NCBI GenBank assembly: GCA_024230295.1
Contig: JAAERN010000075.1
Span: 1 to 43,598, forward strand
Length of the DNA: 43,598 nt
Source: Planctomycetota bacterium
Lineage (GTDB): Bacteria > Planctomycetota > Phycisphaerae > Phycisphaerales > SM1A02
Direction: 5' to 3'
Part shown: positions 14,295 to 22,450 of the stretch, in pieces
Numbering within the stretch: the first letter of the stretch is position 1
How the letters are laid out: each line of letters starts with the position of its first letter
The notes under the pieces: generated by a model
What the model saw: only the letters and a program-made list of their open reading frames with translations
Told to the model about the DNA's origin: nothing
Databases searched by the model: none
Made by a program: the position numbers and the translations under genes

Positions 14295-15830
14295 GTGAGC
14301 GGTGGTGAAGGGTCGAATGGACCTCGTGAGGCGATCAGCAGGTACGGTGCAGTCGTGAATGGACAATTGATAGGCTCGCTCTTGGATGGACTTGATGTCC
14401 AGCCCTGTCGTGGGGCCGAGGACTGTCTGGCTGTTCGTATGGTGGAGGACAGCCGGCATGTACGGCCGGGTGATGTGTTTCTCGCGAGGCGGGGGGAGAG
14501 TGTTGATGGTCGGAACTTCATTCGGTCGGCGGAGCAGTCTGGGGCCGTTGCCACGCTGAGTGATGATGAGGGGTGCGATCTGGCGACCGGCCCGGCGCTT
14601 CGGAGCAGTCGCCTCATGTATGACGGCGCAGTGTTGGCACACCGTTTGGCAGGACTGCCTTCGCATCATCTCGACCTTGTCGGAGTCACCGGCACCAATG
14701 GAAAGACCACCGTGACCACGTTGCTGCATCATGTGCTGCTCGGTTGCGGCCCATCAGCACTCATGGGAGGCGTCATGATCGACACCGGTGCTGCATCTTC
14801 CTCCGCGACGTTGACGACGCCGATGGCTTCGGATGTATCCAACTGGCTGGCCGCGGCGGTGCAGGCGGGCTGCCGGACAGCCACGATGGAAGTGAGTAGT
14901 CACGCATTGGATCAGGGCCGTGTCGAGAGTATTCGGTTCCGCAGTGCCATCTTCACCGGGCTGAGCGGTGATCACCTTGATTATCACGGCACGATGGAGG
15001 CCTATGAAGCCTGCAAACGTTCGCTCTTTGAAGGGCTTCGTCTCAGTGATGCCGCCATCGTCAATCTCGACGACGCGGCGGGAGAGCGAATGTCTGCAGC
15101 GGCTCAGGGCCGCGTGATCGGCTGCTCGCTCGATAGCCGTGGCGAAGTTCGCGGTGTGATTGCCCGGGTGAGTGGCGATGAAACTGTGATGGATGTGCAG
15201 ACGCCTTGGGGAACATGGCGGCAGCGGATTCAATTGCCAGGTCGGCACAATGCAATGAATGCTTTGCAGGCAATCGCCGCGGCACTGGATCTAGGAATCG
15301 ACCCTTCGAATGTGCAGGCTCGACTGGAAACAGCCAGTGGTCCTCCCGGTCGGCTGCAGTGTGTCTCGGTGGAGCCTCGTGTTCTGGTGGATTTTGCGCA
15401 TACCGATGGCGCACTGAAGACCGTGCTCGAGTCTTTACGAGGACTGGCTTTGCCTGATCAGAGAATTCTGCTTGTTGTTGGGTGCGGTGGAGATCGGGAT
15501 CGATCCAAGCGACCACGGATGGGGGCGGTGGCAGCCGAGGGTGCGCACGAGGTCTGGCTCACCAGTGACAATCCACGGAGCGAAGAGCCGGCTTCGATTG
15601 TTCGCGACATGGCGGCAGGCATTCCGGCAGGGCGATTGAATCGAGTGCATGAGGTGCTCGATCGCGCAGCAGCAATCGCTTCGGCCATTGCCTCTGCGCG
15701 AACAGAGGACATCGTGCTCATTGCGGGCAAGGGGCACGAGACACATCAGTTGATTGGTGATCAGGTGCTGCCATTTGATGACGTCGAGGTCGCTCGGGCC
15801 GCGTTGGCGGCGAGGAAGGTGTCGCCATGA
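14295..15830 (+). CDS. murE: UDP-N-acetylmuramoyl-L-alanyl-D-glutamate--2,6-diaminopimelate ligase
   Basis: Adds the third residue of the peptidoglycan stem peptide in the cytoplasm. DSR..RPGDVFLARRG marks the UDP-binding N-terminal domain, GVTGTNGKTTVTTLL the ATP-binding P-loop, EVSSHALDQGR and GDHLDYHGTMEAYEACK the central domain (the Lys is the carbamylation site), and the C-terminal domain carries SDNPRSE. The DNPR motif is the signature for meso-diaminopimelate over lysine. With GTG at 14295 it is 511 residues. GAAGGG lies just upstream and supports this start, but GTG at 14355 (491 residues, closer to the usual length) and TTG at 14283 are open. Its stop overlaps the murF ATG. This shows that the organism makes DAP-type peptidoglycan precursors. 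Confidence 0.96.
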   Translation: MSGGEGSNGPREAISRYGAVVNGQLIGSLLDGLDVQPCRGAEDCLAVRMVEDSRHVRPGDVFLARRGESVDGRNFIRSAEQSGAVATLSDDEGCDLATGPALRSSRLMYDGAVLAHRLAGLPSHHLDLVGVTGTNGKTTVTTLLHHVLLGCGPSALMGGVMIDTGAASSSATLTTPMASDVSNWLAAAVQAGCRTATMEVSSHALDQGRVESIRFRSAIFTGLSGDHLDYHGTMEAYEACKRSLFEGLRLSDAAIVNLDDAAGERMSAAAQGRVIGCSLDSRGEVRGVIARVSGDETVMDVQTPWGTWRQRIQLPGRHNAMNALQAIAAALDLGIDPSNVQARLETASGPPGRLQCVSVEPRVLVDFAHTDGALKTVLESLRGLALPDQRILLVVGCGGDRDRSKRPRMGAVAAEGAHEVWLTSDNPRSEEPASIVRDMAAGIPAGRLNRVHEVLDRAAAIASAIASARTEDIVLIAGKGHETHQLIGDQVLPFDDVEVARAALAARKVSP

Positions 15831-17191
15831 TGGAGTCACTGGGGCGATTGGCCGCCATGGCGGAAGGGACACTCGCACCGCAGTGGTGCGACTCGATTGT
15901 TGATGGCATCGGCACGGATACGCGAGAGAACCTCTCTGGCCAACTGTTCGTGGCGCTGCGGGGACAGCGGTTTGACGGTCATGATCACCTGAAGGCGGCG
16001 GTGGACTCCGGAGCAGCCGCGGTATTGGTGGAGCGTGGATCCCCGGTGCCCGAAGGCACTGCGTCGATCGAGGTGGACGATACGCGGCTTGCGCTCGGAC
16101 GCATGGCCGCAGCGTGGCGGCAATCGCTTCCGCAGCTTCGAGTCGTTGCCATAACGGGAACCGCTGGCAAGACGACGACAAAGGACGCGCTTGCGAGAGT
16201 CTGTCAAACGGAACTCAGTACGGTCGCAAGCCCGAGATCGTTTAACAATGACATTGGTGTTCCGCTGACAATCCTCGCGGCGCGATCTGGCGATGAGGTT
16301 CTCATCGCAGAAGTTGGCATCAATGCGCCTGGCGAGATTCAGCCACTGGCTGACATGTTGCGGCCCGACATCGCTGTTGTGACGCTGGTGGGTTCTGGGC
16401 ATTTGGAAGGGCTCGGTACGCTGGAAGAGGTTGCGAAAGAGAAATATCTGCTGCTGGAATCGCTGCCAGAAGACGGACTCGGATTTCTCAGACAGCAGAA
16501 CATGCGTGTGCCTGCCTGCCGCGGCTCGCTGGAGACGTTCGGCTTTACCGATGCTTCGGATCGGCCGATTCTCAATCGCGGGCCAGGCTGGATGGAGTTT
16601 CTGGGCCAGCGATGGACCATTGGGCTACCGGGAGCGCATGGCGCGCTCAATGCGGCGGCTGTCGTGCTTGTCGCGCGGGCACTTGGTGTGTCAGACGGAT
16701 CGATTGAGCAAGGGCTGTCGCACTTTCATGCCTCGCCGCAGCGGTTGTGTCGCCGAGCCGTGGGTGGGGCTGTCGTCTTGGATGACAGTTGGAATGCCAA
16801 TCCAGAGTCAATGGTGGCGACCATCGAAACACTTCCCGAACTTGTTGGCCGTGACGACGGACTCATGTTGGTTCTTGGAGACATGCTGGAGCTCGGAGCG
16901 TCGTCGGCGGCCCATCACCGCGGCCTTGCTCCAGTCATCGAACAGGCAGTGCGGGAGCTGTCGATCCGGAGGATTGTGCTTATAGGAGCTGAGATGCGGG
17001 TACTGGCGAATGAGTTTGGCGGCACGTGCGGCGAGATCCCGGTGCTTTACGAGCCTGTCGCAGATGATGAGGCGATGGCGAGAATTGCGGGCCTTGCGCA
17101 GGCCGGTGAGGCTGTGCTTCTCAAGGGATCGCGCGGTCTGGCGTTGGAGAGGATTATCTCGGTCATGGAATCAGGAGTCGCGGCCACCTGA
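15827..17191 (+). CDS. murF: UDP-N-acetylmuramoyl-tripeptide--D-alanyl-D-alanine ligase
   Basis: A 454-residue Mur ligase that adds D-Ala-D-Ala to the UDP-MurNAc-tripeptide. IGTDTRENLSGQLFVALRG is the N-terminal domain, ITGTAGKTTTKD the P-loop, RSFNNDIGVPLT and EVGINAPGEI the central domain, and SWNANPESM the C-terminal motif (usually YNANPxSM; here Trp replaces Tyr). The ATG overlaps the murE stop as ATGA, so the two are coupled. mraY follows after 22 bp. No fusion or truncation is seen. Confidence 0.96.
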   Translation: MMESLGRLAAMAEGTLAPQWCDSIVDGIGTDTRENLSGQLFVALRGQRFDGHDHLKAAVDSGAAAVLVERGSPVPEGTASIEVDDTRLALGRMAAAWRQSLPQLRVVAITGTAGKTTTKDALARVCQTELSTVASPRSFNNDIGVPLTILAARSGDEVLIAEVGINAPGEIQPLADMLRPDIAVVTLVGSGHLEGLGTLEEVAKEKYLLLESLPEDGLGFLRQQNMRVPACRGSLETFGFTDASDRPILNRGPGWMEFLGQRWTIGLPGAHGALNAAAVVLVARALGVSDGSIEQGLSHFHASPQRLCRRAVGGAVVLDDSWNANPESMVATIETLPELVGRDDGLMLVLGDMLELGASSAAHHRGLAPVIEQAVRELSIRRIVLIGAEMRVLANEFGGTCGEIPVLYEPVADDEAMARIAGLAQAGEAVLLKGSRGLALERIISVMESGVAAT

Positions 17192-17213
17192 TGGCCGATG
17201 AAGTCTCAGAGGG

Positions 17214-18404
17214 ATGCTCTACAACCTGCTTCAATACTGTGATCAATGGCTCGGCGAATGGGCCGGATACTCGATTCTGCAAGTGCTGTACCAGATCGAG
17301 TTTCGCGTATTCACCGCGGCGATTGCCGCCTTCACGTTCGTGCTTGTATTCGGCAAGCCGTGCATCAGGTGGCTGATTCGTCGAAAGATCGGCGACTCCC
17401 CCGAGTTCGAGCATGCGGATCTCAACGCGCTGATGGGATCCAAGCGACACACGCCGACCATGGGCGGCATCTTGATTGTCGGGGGAATCATCTTTGCCAC
17501 CGTGCTGCTCGCCGATCTGCAGAATCGATACGTGCATCTGGCGCTCCTGGTAACTGTGTGGCTCGCACTGCTCGGAGCAGCCGACGACTGGCTCAAACTC
17601 ACCATCTCCAGCAGGATTCCCGGATCTCGTGAAGGACTCAAGTCGTGGGAGAAACTGCTGTTCCAATTTGGAATCGGCTTCCTGGCGGCGATGTTCATCT
17701 GGAGGTTGGCTGGGGACAACGAGGCCGCTCGCTCCGTGGTGCTTCCATTTCAGCGCACCTACCAACCAGATCAGGAGTCGCTTCTCCTGGAGCCCGGCGT
17801 CATTGTGCTAGGCATGTGGGCTTTCTTGCCCTTGGTGGCGTTCTTCATCGCCGGGACGAGCAATGCCGTCAATATCACAGACGGAATGGATGGTCTGGCC
17901 CCCGGGACAGTTGTGATTGCTTCGCTGGGCGTGATGGTGTTGGCGTATGTCGCGGAGACACCAGAGCGGGCGCACATCATGCTGTTTCCGTGGATCGATG
18001 GCGCGTCGGAACTGATGGTGGTGGCTGCCGCCATGGCGGGGGCGTGTCTCGGATTCCTGTGGTTCAACTGCGCGCCCGCCTCGGTGTTCATGGGAGATAC
18101 CGGTTCCCTTCCGCTTGGCGGGCTACTCGCCACGATCGCATGTTGCATTCGGCAGGAAGCACTGTTGGTGCTGATTGGCGGCGTCTTCTACATCGAGATT
18201 CTGAGCAGCATGCTGCAGACCTCATGGTTCAAACTGACGCGGCGGTTCGGTCGCGATCACGAGGGCCGGCGACTCTTCTTGTGTGCGCCGATTCATCACC
18301 ACTTTCACTTGAAGGGTTGGCAGGAGCCTCAGGTCGTGGTCAGGTTTTGGATTGTTGGGGTCGTCTTCGTGGTCATGGCGATGGTGCTCACGAAGCTTCG
18401 TTGA
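17214..18404 (+). CDS. mraY: Phospho-N-acetylmuramoyl-pentapeptide transferase
   Basis: A 396-residue integral membrane enzyme that moves phospho-MurNAc-pentapeptide onto undecaprenyl phosphate, giving lipid I. About ten hydrophobic helices are visible. The catalytic motifs are GAADDWLKL (DDxxK), AVNITDGMDGLAPG and the cytoplasmic IHHHFHLKG. It is slightly longer than the usual 360 residues because of an insert at about residues 165-185. It is the last gene of the def-to-mraY run. murD, ftsW and murG, which often follow, are absent. Its stop is 8 bp from that of the convergent rluD gene. Confidence 0.96.
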   Translation: MLYNLLQYCDQWLGEWAGYSILQVLYQIEFRVFTAAIAAFTFVLVFGKPCIRWLIRRKIGDSPEFEHADLNALMGSKRHTPTMGGILIVGGIIFATVLLADLQNRYVHLALLVTVWLALLGAADDWLKLTISSRIPGSREGLKSWEKLLFQFGIGFLAAMFIWRLAGDNEAARSVVLPFQRTYQPDQESLLLEPGVIVLGMWAFLPLVAFFIAGTSNAVNITDGMDGLAPGTVVIASLGVMVLAYVAETPERAHIMLFPWIDGASELMVVAAAMAGACLGFLWFNCAPASVFMGDTGSLPLGGLLATIACCIRQEALLVLIGGVFYIEILSSMLQTSWFKLTRRFGRDHEGRRLFLCAPIHHHFHLKGWQEPQVVVRFWIVGVVFVVMAMVLTKLR

Positions 18405-18412
18405 GCCGCCTG

Positions 18413-19519
18413 CTACATGAGGTCATCAAGCAGCAGCACCGTTCCTGGCACAGTCGGTTTCTCGACCGGGCCTCGATCGCGAAGCAACCTGATCAAGCCA
18501 GCGATGTCCTCGGCGAGGGGCGCCTGAAACTCGGCTTCTTGCTCTGTCGATGGGTGCGTGAACCCGAGTAGCGCTGCGTGAAGGGCTTGCCTCCCGAGAA
18601 TGACCCTTCTGCGGTCGCCTGTACTGTGCCCCGCTGGGAGGACATTGCGCACCTCGATGTGCTGTCCGCCATACATGTCGTCTCCGGCGATCGGCCAGCC
18701 CAAGTGAGACAAGTGGACCCGTATCTGGTGCGTCCGCCCGGTTCTCAGTTCTACTTCAAGCAGTGTGAAATCGCCATAGCACTCAAGGACTCGGTACAGC
18801 GTGACCGCTTGCTTGCCGGTGTCATCCCATCGAACCGCGTTGCGGTGCTTTATTGTTGGGTGCTTCCCAAGTGGTAGGTCGATCACATCGGCCAGGGGTT
18901 CCACTCTGCCGTGAACAAGCGCAAGATACCGTTTACGGGTTCGCCGCTGTTCGAATTGACGCCCAAGACGCCAGTGTGCAGTCTCGTTCTTGGCGACAAC
19001 CATGACGCCCGAGGTGTGGCGATCGAGCCGATGGACAACACCGGGGCGGGCCTCGGCGGCGCCTACGTCACTCAAGGCCTCGCCGGACTTCCGCAAATGC
19101 CAGGCCAGTCCGTTGATAAGCGTTCCGCTTTGATTCCCTCGCGCTGGATGCACGATGATGTCATCGTGCTTGTCGATGATCATGAGGTCTGCGTCCTCGT
19201 AGAGAATCCGAATCGGTATGTCTTCTGCGGGAAGATCCGAACTGGGTGGAGGCGGAAGCACGATGTCAACCACGTCGCCTTTGCGTAGCTTGGTTGAGGG
19301 TTTTGGCTCGCGGCCGTTGACAGTGACGGCATGCTCGTGAATGAGACGCTGCAGCGAGGTTCGGCTGAGCCAAGGGATACGATCGCCGAGATACCGATCG
19401 AGACGCTTGTTCAGGTCACGCGACAGCGTGAATGTTGCGTGGGCTGGCCCATCATCGGAGTTGAGTTTCTCGGGATCAACCGCGCCACCGGGGCCGATCG
19501 GGTCCTCGGAATCACTCAT
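18413..19519 (-). CDS. rluD: RluA-family 23S rRNA pseudouridine synthase (RluD-like)
   Basis: A 368-residue RNA-modifying enzyme. An S4 RNA-binding domain covers about residues 38-92 (RLDRYLGDRIPWLSRTSLQRL). The catalytic domain has VVHRLDRHTSG with catalytic Asp166, then KRYLALVHG and the LRTGRTHQIRVHL motif near residue 260. Domain order and length match RluD, which modifies helix 69 of 23S rRNA, but RluC-type paralogues are similar, so the target is inferred. A Gly/Asp-rich 25-residue N-terminal tail is probably disordered. The ATG overlaps the stop of the upstream gene (ATGA), so it is coupled to the YfgM-like gene. Confidence 0.92.
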   Translation of the reverse strand: MSDSEDPIGPGGAVDPEKLNSDDGPAHATFTLSRDLNKRLDRYLGDRIPWLSRTSLQRLIHEHAVTVNGREPKPSTKLRKGDVVDIVLPPPPSSDLPAEDIPIRILYEDADLMIIDKHDDIIVHPARGNQSGTLINGLAWHLRKSGEALSDVGAAEARPGVVHRLDRHTSGVMVVAKNETAHWRLGRQFEQRRTRKRYLALVHGRVEPLADVIDLPLGKHPTIKHRNAVRWDDTGKQAVTLYRVLECYGDFTLLEVELRTGRTHQIRVHLSHLGWPIAGDDMYGGQHIEVRNVLPAGHSTGDRRRVILGRQALHAALLGFTHPSTEQEAEFQAPLAEDIAGLIRLLRDRGPVEKPTVPGTVLLLDDLM

Positions 19520-20346
19520 TGCGGGGCGGGATCGCCCTCGGCCTCAGGTGCAGGCTCGGTCGGAGCGGCCGTGGGCTGATCATCTGCTGGCGGTGCAGCT
19601 TCGGGCGCCGCCGGTTGGTCACTTGGTGGCGTGACGCCGAGCGCAGGGACTTGAAGGCCCTGTGGTGGAAGGATTGATGGCGGGGGCGCGGCGGGGGTTG
19701 CCAACTTAATCGCCTCGGCGAGTTGAGGAGCGGTTTCGGCGCGGGAGGCAGCCTGCGCGGCCAGTGCCGGTAGCCAGTCGCCAGCGCGAGCTTCGCTCTT
19801 TCGATACCACCCGATGGCTTGGTCAACTTCGCCCTGGCATTCGGCAACTGCCGCAAGCCCATTGAAGGCGCAGACCGTGGCGAGGGCTCGAGCCGGCGTG
19901 CCATCGTCGTCGCTGGTGATCTCCTGATAGATCCGTGCTGCTGATGCTAGGTGCTGCTCGCGGGCATCCGCAGTCAATTCGGTCGTTGACTGTCCGTCTT
20001 CGCTAATCATCTTGCCTCGTTGGACGTCTTGCAACAGCGAGTCCGCTGCTGTGAGGCGTGCGATGTCTGCCACGCCATCAATTTCGGCATGGCGGCGGGC
20101 CACATCTTCGAGCGACGCAGGCTGCGCCGTCGTCATCAAATCAACCCATGCTTCGTCTCTCGCGCGGGCTTCCTGCTGTTGCCAGCGGATCATGACGAGG
20201 TAGGCCACGATGAACGCAAGCACGATCAGGAGCCATGTCGGCCCCTTGGTCTTGAGCCACGTGACGAAGTCCTCGTTGAGGCGGCCTTCTTTGAGATCCT
20301 GTTGTCGTACCTCTGCGAGGCGTTCTCGGTCATCGTTACGGGCCAT
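19516..20346 (-). CDS. YfgM-like single-pass membrane protein with TPR region and Pro/Ala-rich tail
   Basis: A 276-residue type II membrane protein. It has a charged cytoplasmic N-terminus (about 36 residues), one transmembrane helix at about 37-55 (TWLLIVLAFIVAYLVMI), a helical region with TPR-like repeats (about 75-215, including GWYRKSEARAGDWLPALAA), and a C-terminal tail of about 55 residues dominated by Pro, Ala, Gln and Glu. The layout recalls YfgM, the periplasmic TPR partner of the Sec/chaperone network, but the sequence match is weak and the function is inferred. The ATG at 20346 (AGGA upstream) is preferred over a start at 20433 that adds 29 residues ahead of the charged segment. 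Confidence 0.75.
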   Translation of the reverse strand: MARNDDRERLAEVRQQDLKEGRLNEDFVTWLKTKGPTWLLIVLAFIVAYLVMIRWQQQEARARDEAWVDLMTTAQPASLEDVARRHAEIDGVADIARLTAADSLLQDVQRGKMISEDGQSTTELTADAREQHLASAARIYQEITSDDDGTPARALATVCAFNGLAAVAECQGEVDQAIGWYRKSEARAGDWLPALAAQAASRAETAPQLAEAIKLATPAAPPPSILPPQGLQVPALGVTPPSDQPAAPEAAPPADDQPTAAPTEPAPEAEGDPAPQ

Positions 20347-20448
20347 TGCTTGTGAGATTCCTGCACTAAGATGAGTGGGTGAAGTTGGACACCGCATCGT
20401 ACCTGATGCCCGGAAGAACCGCGAGGCATCCATCCACGAGGCTGCATT

Positions 20449-21402
20449 TCAGAGGCGGAGGCGGGGCATGGCGGCCTCCAACTGATCCAGAGCACCGGCC
20501 AGATGTCGGGGGTGTCCTTCGGTCTTCAGGAAGGCGGGAGACGTTGCTGCCATGAGGATTCTTCGAATGTCCGCCAACTCGGGTGAGAGAGGCTCATTCT
20601 GTAGCCCATGCCTACGCCGAGCTTGGGCCAGCGCCTTCACAGGTCGAGTGGCCTTGAGTCGGTCTGGGCGGCCCCAGAGCTGACGTTCGAGGTAGACCGC
20701 GTCTTCGGTCCAGTGGCCGGGGCGGACCTCGGCAAGGTCAATCAGAATGACGTCGCCGGTCTGGGGCGACGTTCGGCTCAACGCATTGGCAAGATGGAGA
20801 TCTCCGTGGATCCAGTGCGTGGCATCCCGTCTTCGCCACCGCTGGACAAGGTTGTCATGCCGCTTCTGGACAAGCTTGACTGCCTCTGCCCACCGTGGTT
20901 TCTGCGATAGTCGATTGTCACGAATCGACTTCCGTGATTGATCGAGAAGCGTTGTCCAGTCTTCAACTCGAGCCTCGGCAGTATCAACCGGCAGTGAATC
21001 CGTTTCAGCATGAAATCGGGCAGCAGCGTCAGCGACTCGCGAAATGTGATCCTTGTGCCACCGAAGTCCCAGCGGACCGTGGGGAAGTCGCTCCATGACG
21101 AGCCATGCCAAGTCGTAGTGCCCAAGCGTAATACCGGAGGCAAATAGGTGCGGAATCACATCCGGAGGCGTGCTGTCCGGAGTTTGGAGCCGCCGTGTCC
21201 AGAACAGTTCCTTGGGAATGATGGGAAACTTAACGATGACCTCCCGTGGAGGCCCCTCACCAGTCGTCCAGATAGCGCGGCCCGTACTGGCGCCGCCACG
21301 TTGCCAGTCGGCCCGAAACCACGACACCGGGCCAAGATGCCCCTTACAGGCTTCAATGAGCGTCGGAAGCAAGTTCTTGGCGAAGGTCGGGTCGTGATGC
21401 AT
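20449..21402 (-). CDS. APH-type phosphotransferase (aminoglycoside/choline kinase family fold)
   Basis: A 317-residue soluble kinase-like protein. IVKFP (Lys58) is the ATP lysine. The catalytic loop IHGDLHLANAL (198-208) provides Asp201 and Asn206, and LIDLAEVRPGHWTEDA carries Asp222 in the place of the second metal ligand. The N-lobe is short. The family includes aminoglycoside, choline, homoserine and small-metabolite kinases; nothing here indicates antibiotic resistance, and the substrate is unknown. The start at 21402 has GGAG 5 bases upstream; a GTG at 21429 is less likely. It is divergent from the HAD gene across a 160-bp region with direct repeats. Confidence 0.82.
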   Translation of the reverse strand: MHHDPTFAKNLLPTLIEACKGHLGPVSWFRADWQRGGASTGRAIWTTGEGPPREVIVKFPIIPKELFWTRRLQTPDSTPPDVIPHLFASGITLGHYDLAWLVMERLPHGPLGLRWHKDHISRVADAAARFHAETDSLPVDTAEARVEDWTTLLDQSRKSIRDNRLSQKPRWAEAVKLVQKRHDNLVQRWRRRDATHWIHGDLHLANALSRTSPQTGDVILIDLAEVRPGHWTEDAVYLERQLWGRPDRLKATRPVKALAQARRRHGLQNEPLSPELADIRRILMAATSPAFLKTEGHPRHLAGALDQLEAAMPRLRL

Positions 21403-21457
21403 GCAAGCTCCAGGCGCCTCTCCTGCCACCGCACCATGGGTGAGATCAAAGGGGCCA

Positions 21458-21499
21458 ACCGGTCTGGGATACGTACCGGTCTGCGAACCCTACGGTCTG
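21458..21499. repeat. Three direct repeats of (A/T)ACCGGTCTG in a divergent promoter region
   Basis: ACCGGTCTG occurs exactly at 21458-21466 and 21475-21483, and as TACGGTCTG at 21491-21499. Start-to-start spacing is 17 and 16 bases. They lie in the 160-bp gap between the APH-type kinase gene (minus) and the HAD gene (plus), placed where a regulator of either gene could bind. I see no gene for such a regulator next to them. Confidence 0.55.
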
Positions 21500-21562
21500 G
21501 TTGGAGCGGATTCAACCCCTCATTTCGTGCGGGACAATGACGATCCCTGCTACCGTTCCCGG

Positions 21563-22450
21563 ATGGGTCGGCCCGACCTCCTTGTCATCGATTTGGATGG
21601 AACCTTGCTCGATCGAACCGGGTTGGTTTCACCTGAGAATATCGCCGGTATCCGCCGCGCCGAATCCGAGTCGCTTCCATTGGTCATAGCGACAGGGCGA
21701 ACCCGTAGTGAGTCAGCCCACATCTTGGAGGCAATTGCCTATGAGGGGCTGTTGATTTCGGCAAGCGGATCATTGCTTGTGGACTCTCATGATGGCCACA
21801 CTCTGGATCGAAGGACGTTGTCGCCGGAGATCGTCGAGCAGACTGTTGCGTTTGTCCTCGCGGGAGGCGCGGCTGCGATGATTCTCAAGGATCGTCACAG
21901 CGTGGGTGTGGACTATGTTGTCGTCGGAACAGGCAACCTCCATCCGGTTTCCGACTGGTGGTTCGAGGTGACTGGCGCGACCTATACGCGGGTCGATCGA
22001 ATTGAGGCCGATCCGTTTCCGGAGCACAGTGTGCGCGTTGGAGCTGTTGGAGGAACGACAGAGTTCATCCCGATGATTGCGGAACTTGAACGCATGCTCG
22101 GCTCGCTTATTCAGGCACGGCATTGGGAGGCGGTCACCAGTTCAGAGCATGCCGGAGAGCCCGTACATCTGTTGGAGGTGTTTCACCCCGAGGCCGACAA
22201 GTGGACGATGGTGGAGGCGTGTTGTGGGCGCAAGGGATGGGACAGCACACGCGCAGCGGCTGTGGGCGATGGCCTGAACGATGTGCTCCTGATCGATCGC
22301 TGCGGACTTGGAGTTGCGGTGGAGAATGCCCGCCACGAAGTGTTGGCCGTGGCCGACGCGATTACCGATGCCCATCATGAACACGGCGTAGCGTCTCTTA
22401 TCAATGACATTCTCGATGGCAATTTGCTTCTTGGCGGAGTACGACCGTGA
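21563..22450 (+). CDS. HAD-superfamily hydrolase, Cof (type IIB) family
   Basis: A 295-residue soluble phosphatase-like protein. Motif I is VIDLDGTLLDRTG with nucleophile Asp10 and Asp12; motif II is the ATGRT segment. The conserved Lys is in EADKWTMVEA, and motif IV is AVGDGLNDVLLID, which binds magnesium. The cap between about 85 and 200 is of the large alpha/beta C2 type, as in Cof, YbiV and related sugar-phosphate or cofactor phosphatases. The substrate cannot be assigned. The ATG at 21563 is the first Met before motif I; upstream in-frame codons are non-conserved and overlap the other gene's promoter. The stop overlaps the GTG of the next gene (GTGA), so the two are co-translated. Confidence 0.9.
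   Translation: MGRPDLLVIDLDGTLLDRTGLVSPENIAGIRRAESESLPLVIATGRTRSESAHILEAIAYEGLLISASGSLLVDSHDGHTLDRRTLSPEIVEQTVAFVLAGGAAAMILKDRHSVGVDYVVVGTGNLHPVSDWWFEVTGATYTRVDRIEADPFPEHSVRVGAVGGTTEFIPMIAELERMLGSLIQARHWEAVTSSEHAGEPVHLLEVFHPEADKWTMVEACCGRKGWDSTRAAAVGDGLNDVLLIDRCGLGVAVENARHEVLAVADAITDAHHEHGVASLINDILDGNLLLGGVRP

Noticed and set aside
20449-21402. Possible aminoglycoside resistance gene
   Set aside because: The APH fold is shared by many metabolite kinases. Sequence and housekeeping context give no sign of a resistance determinant or mobile origin.
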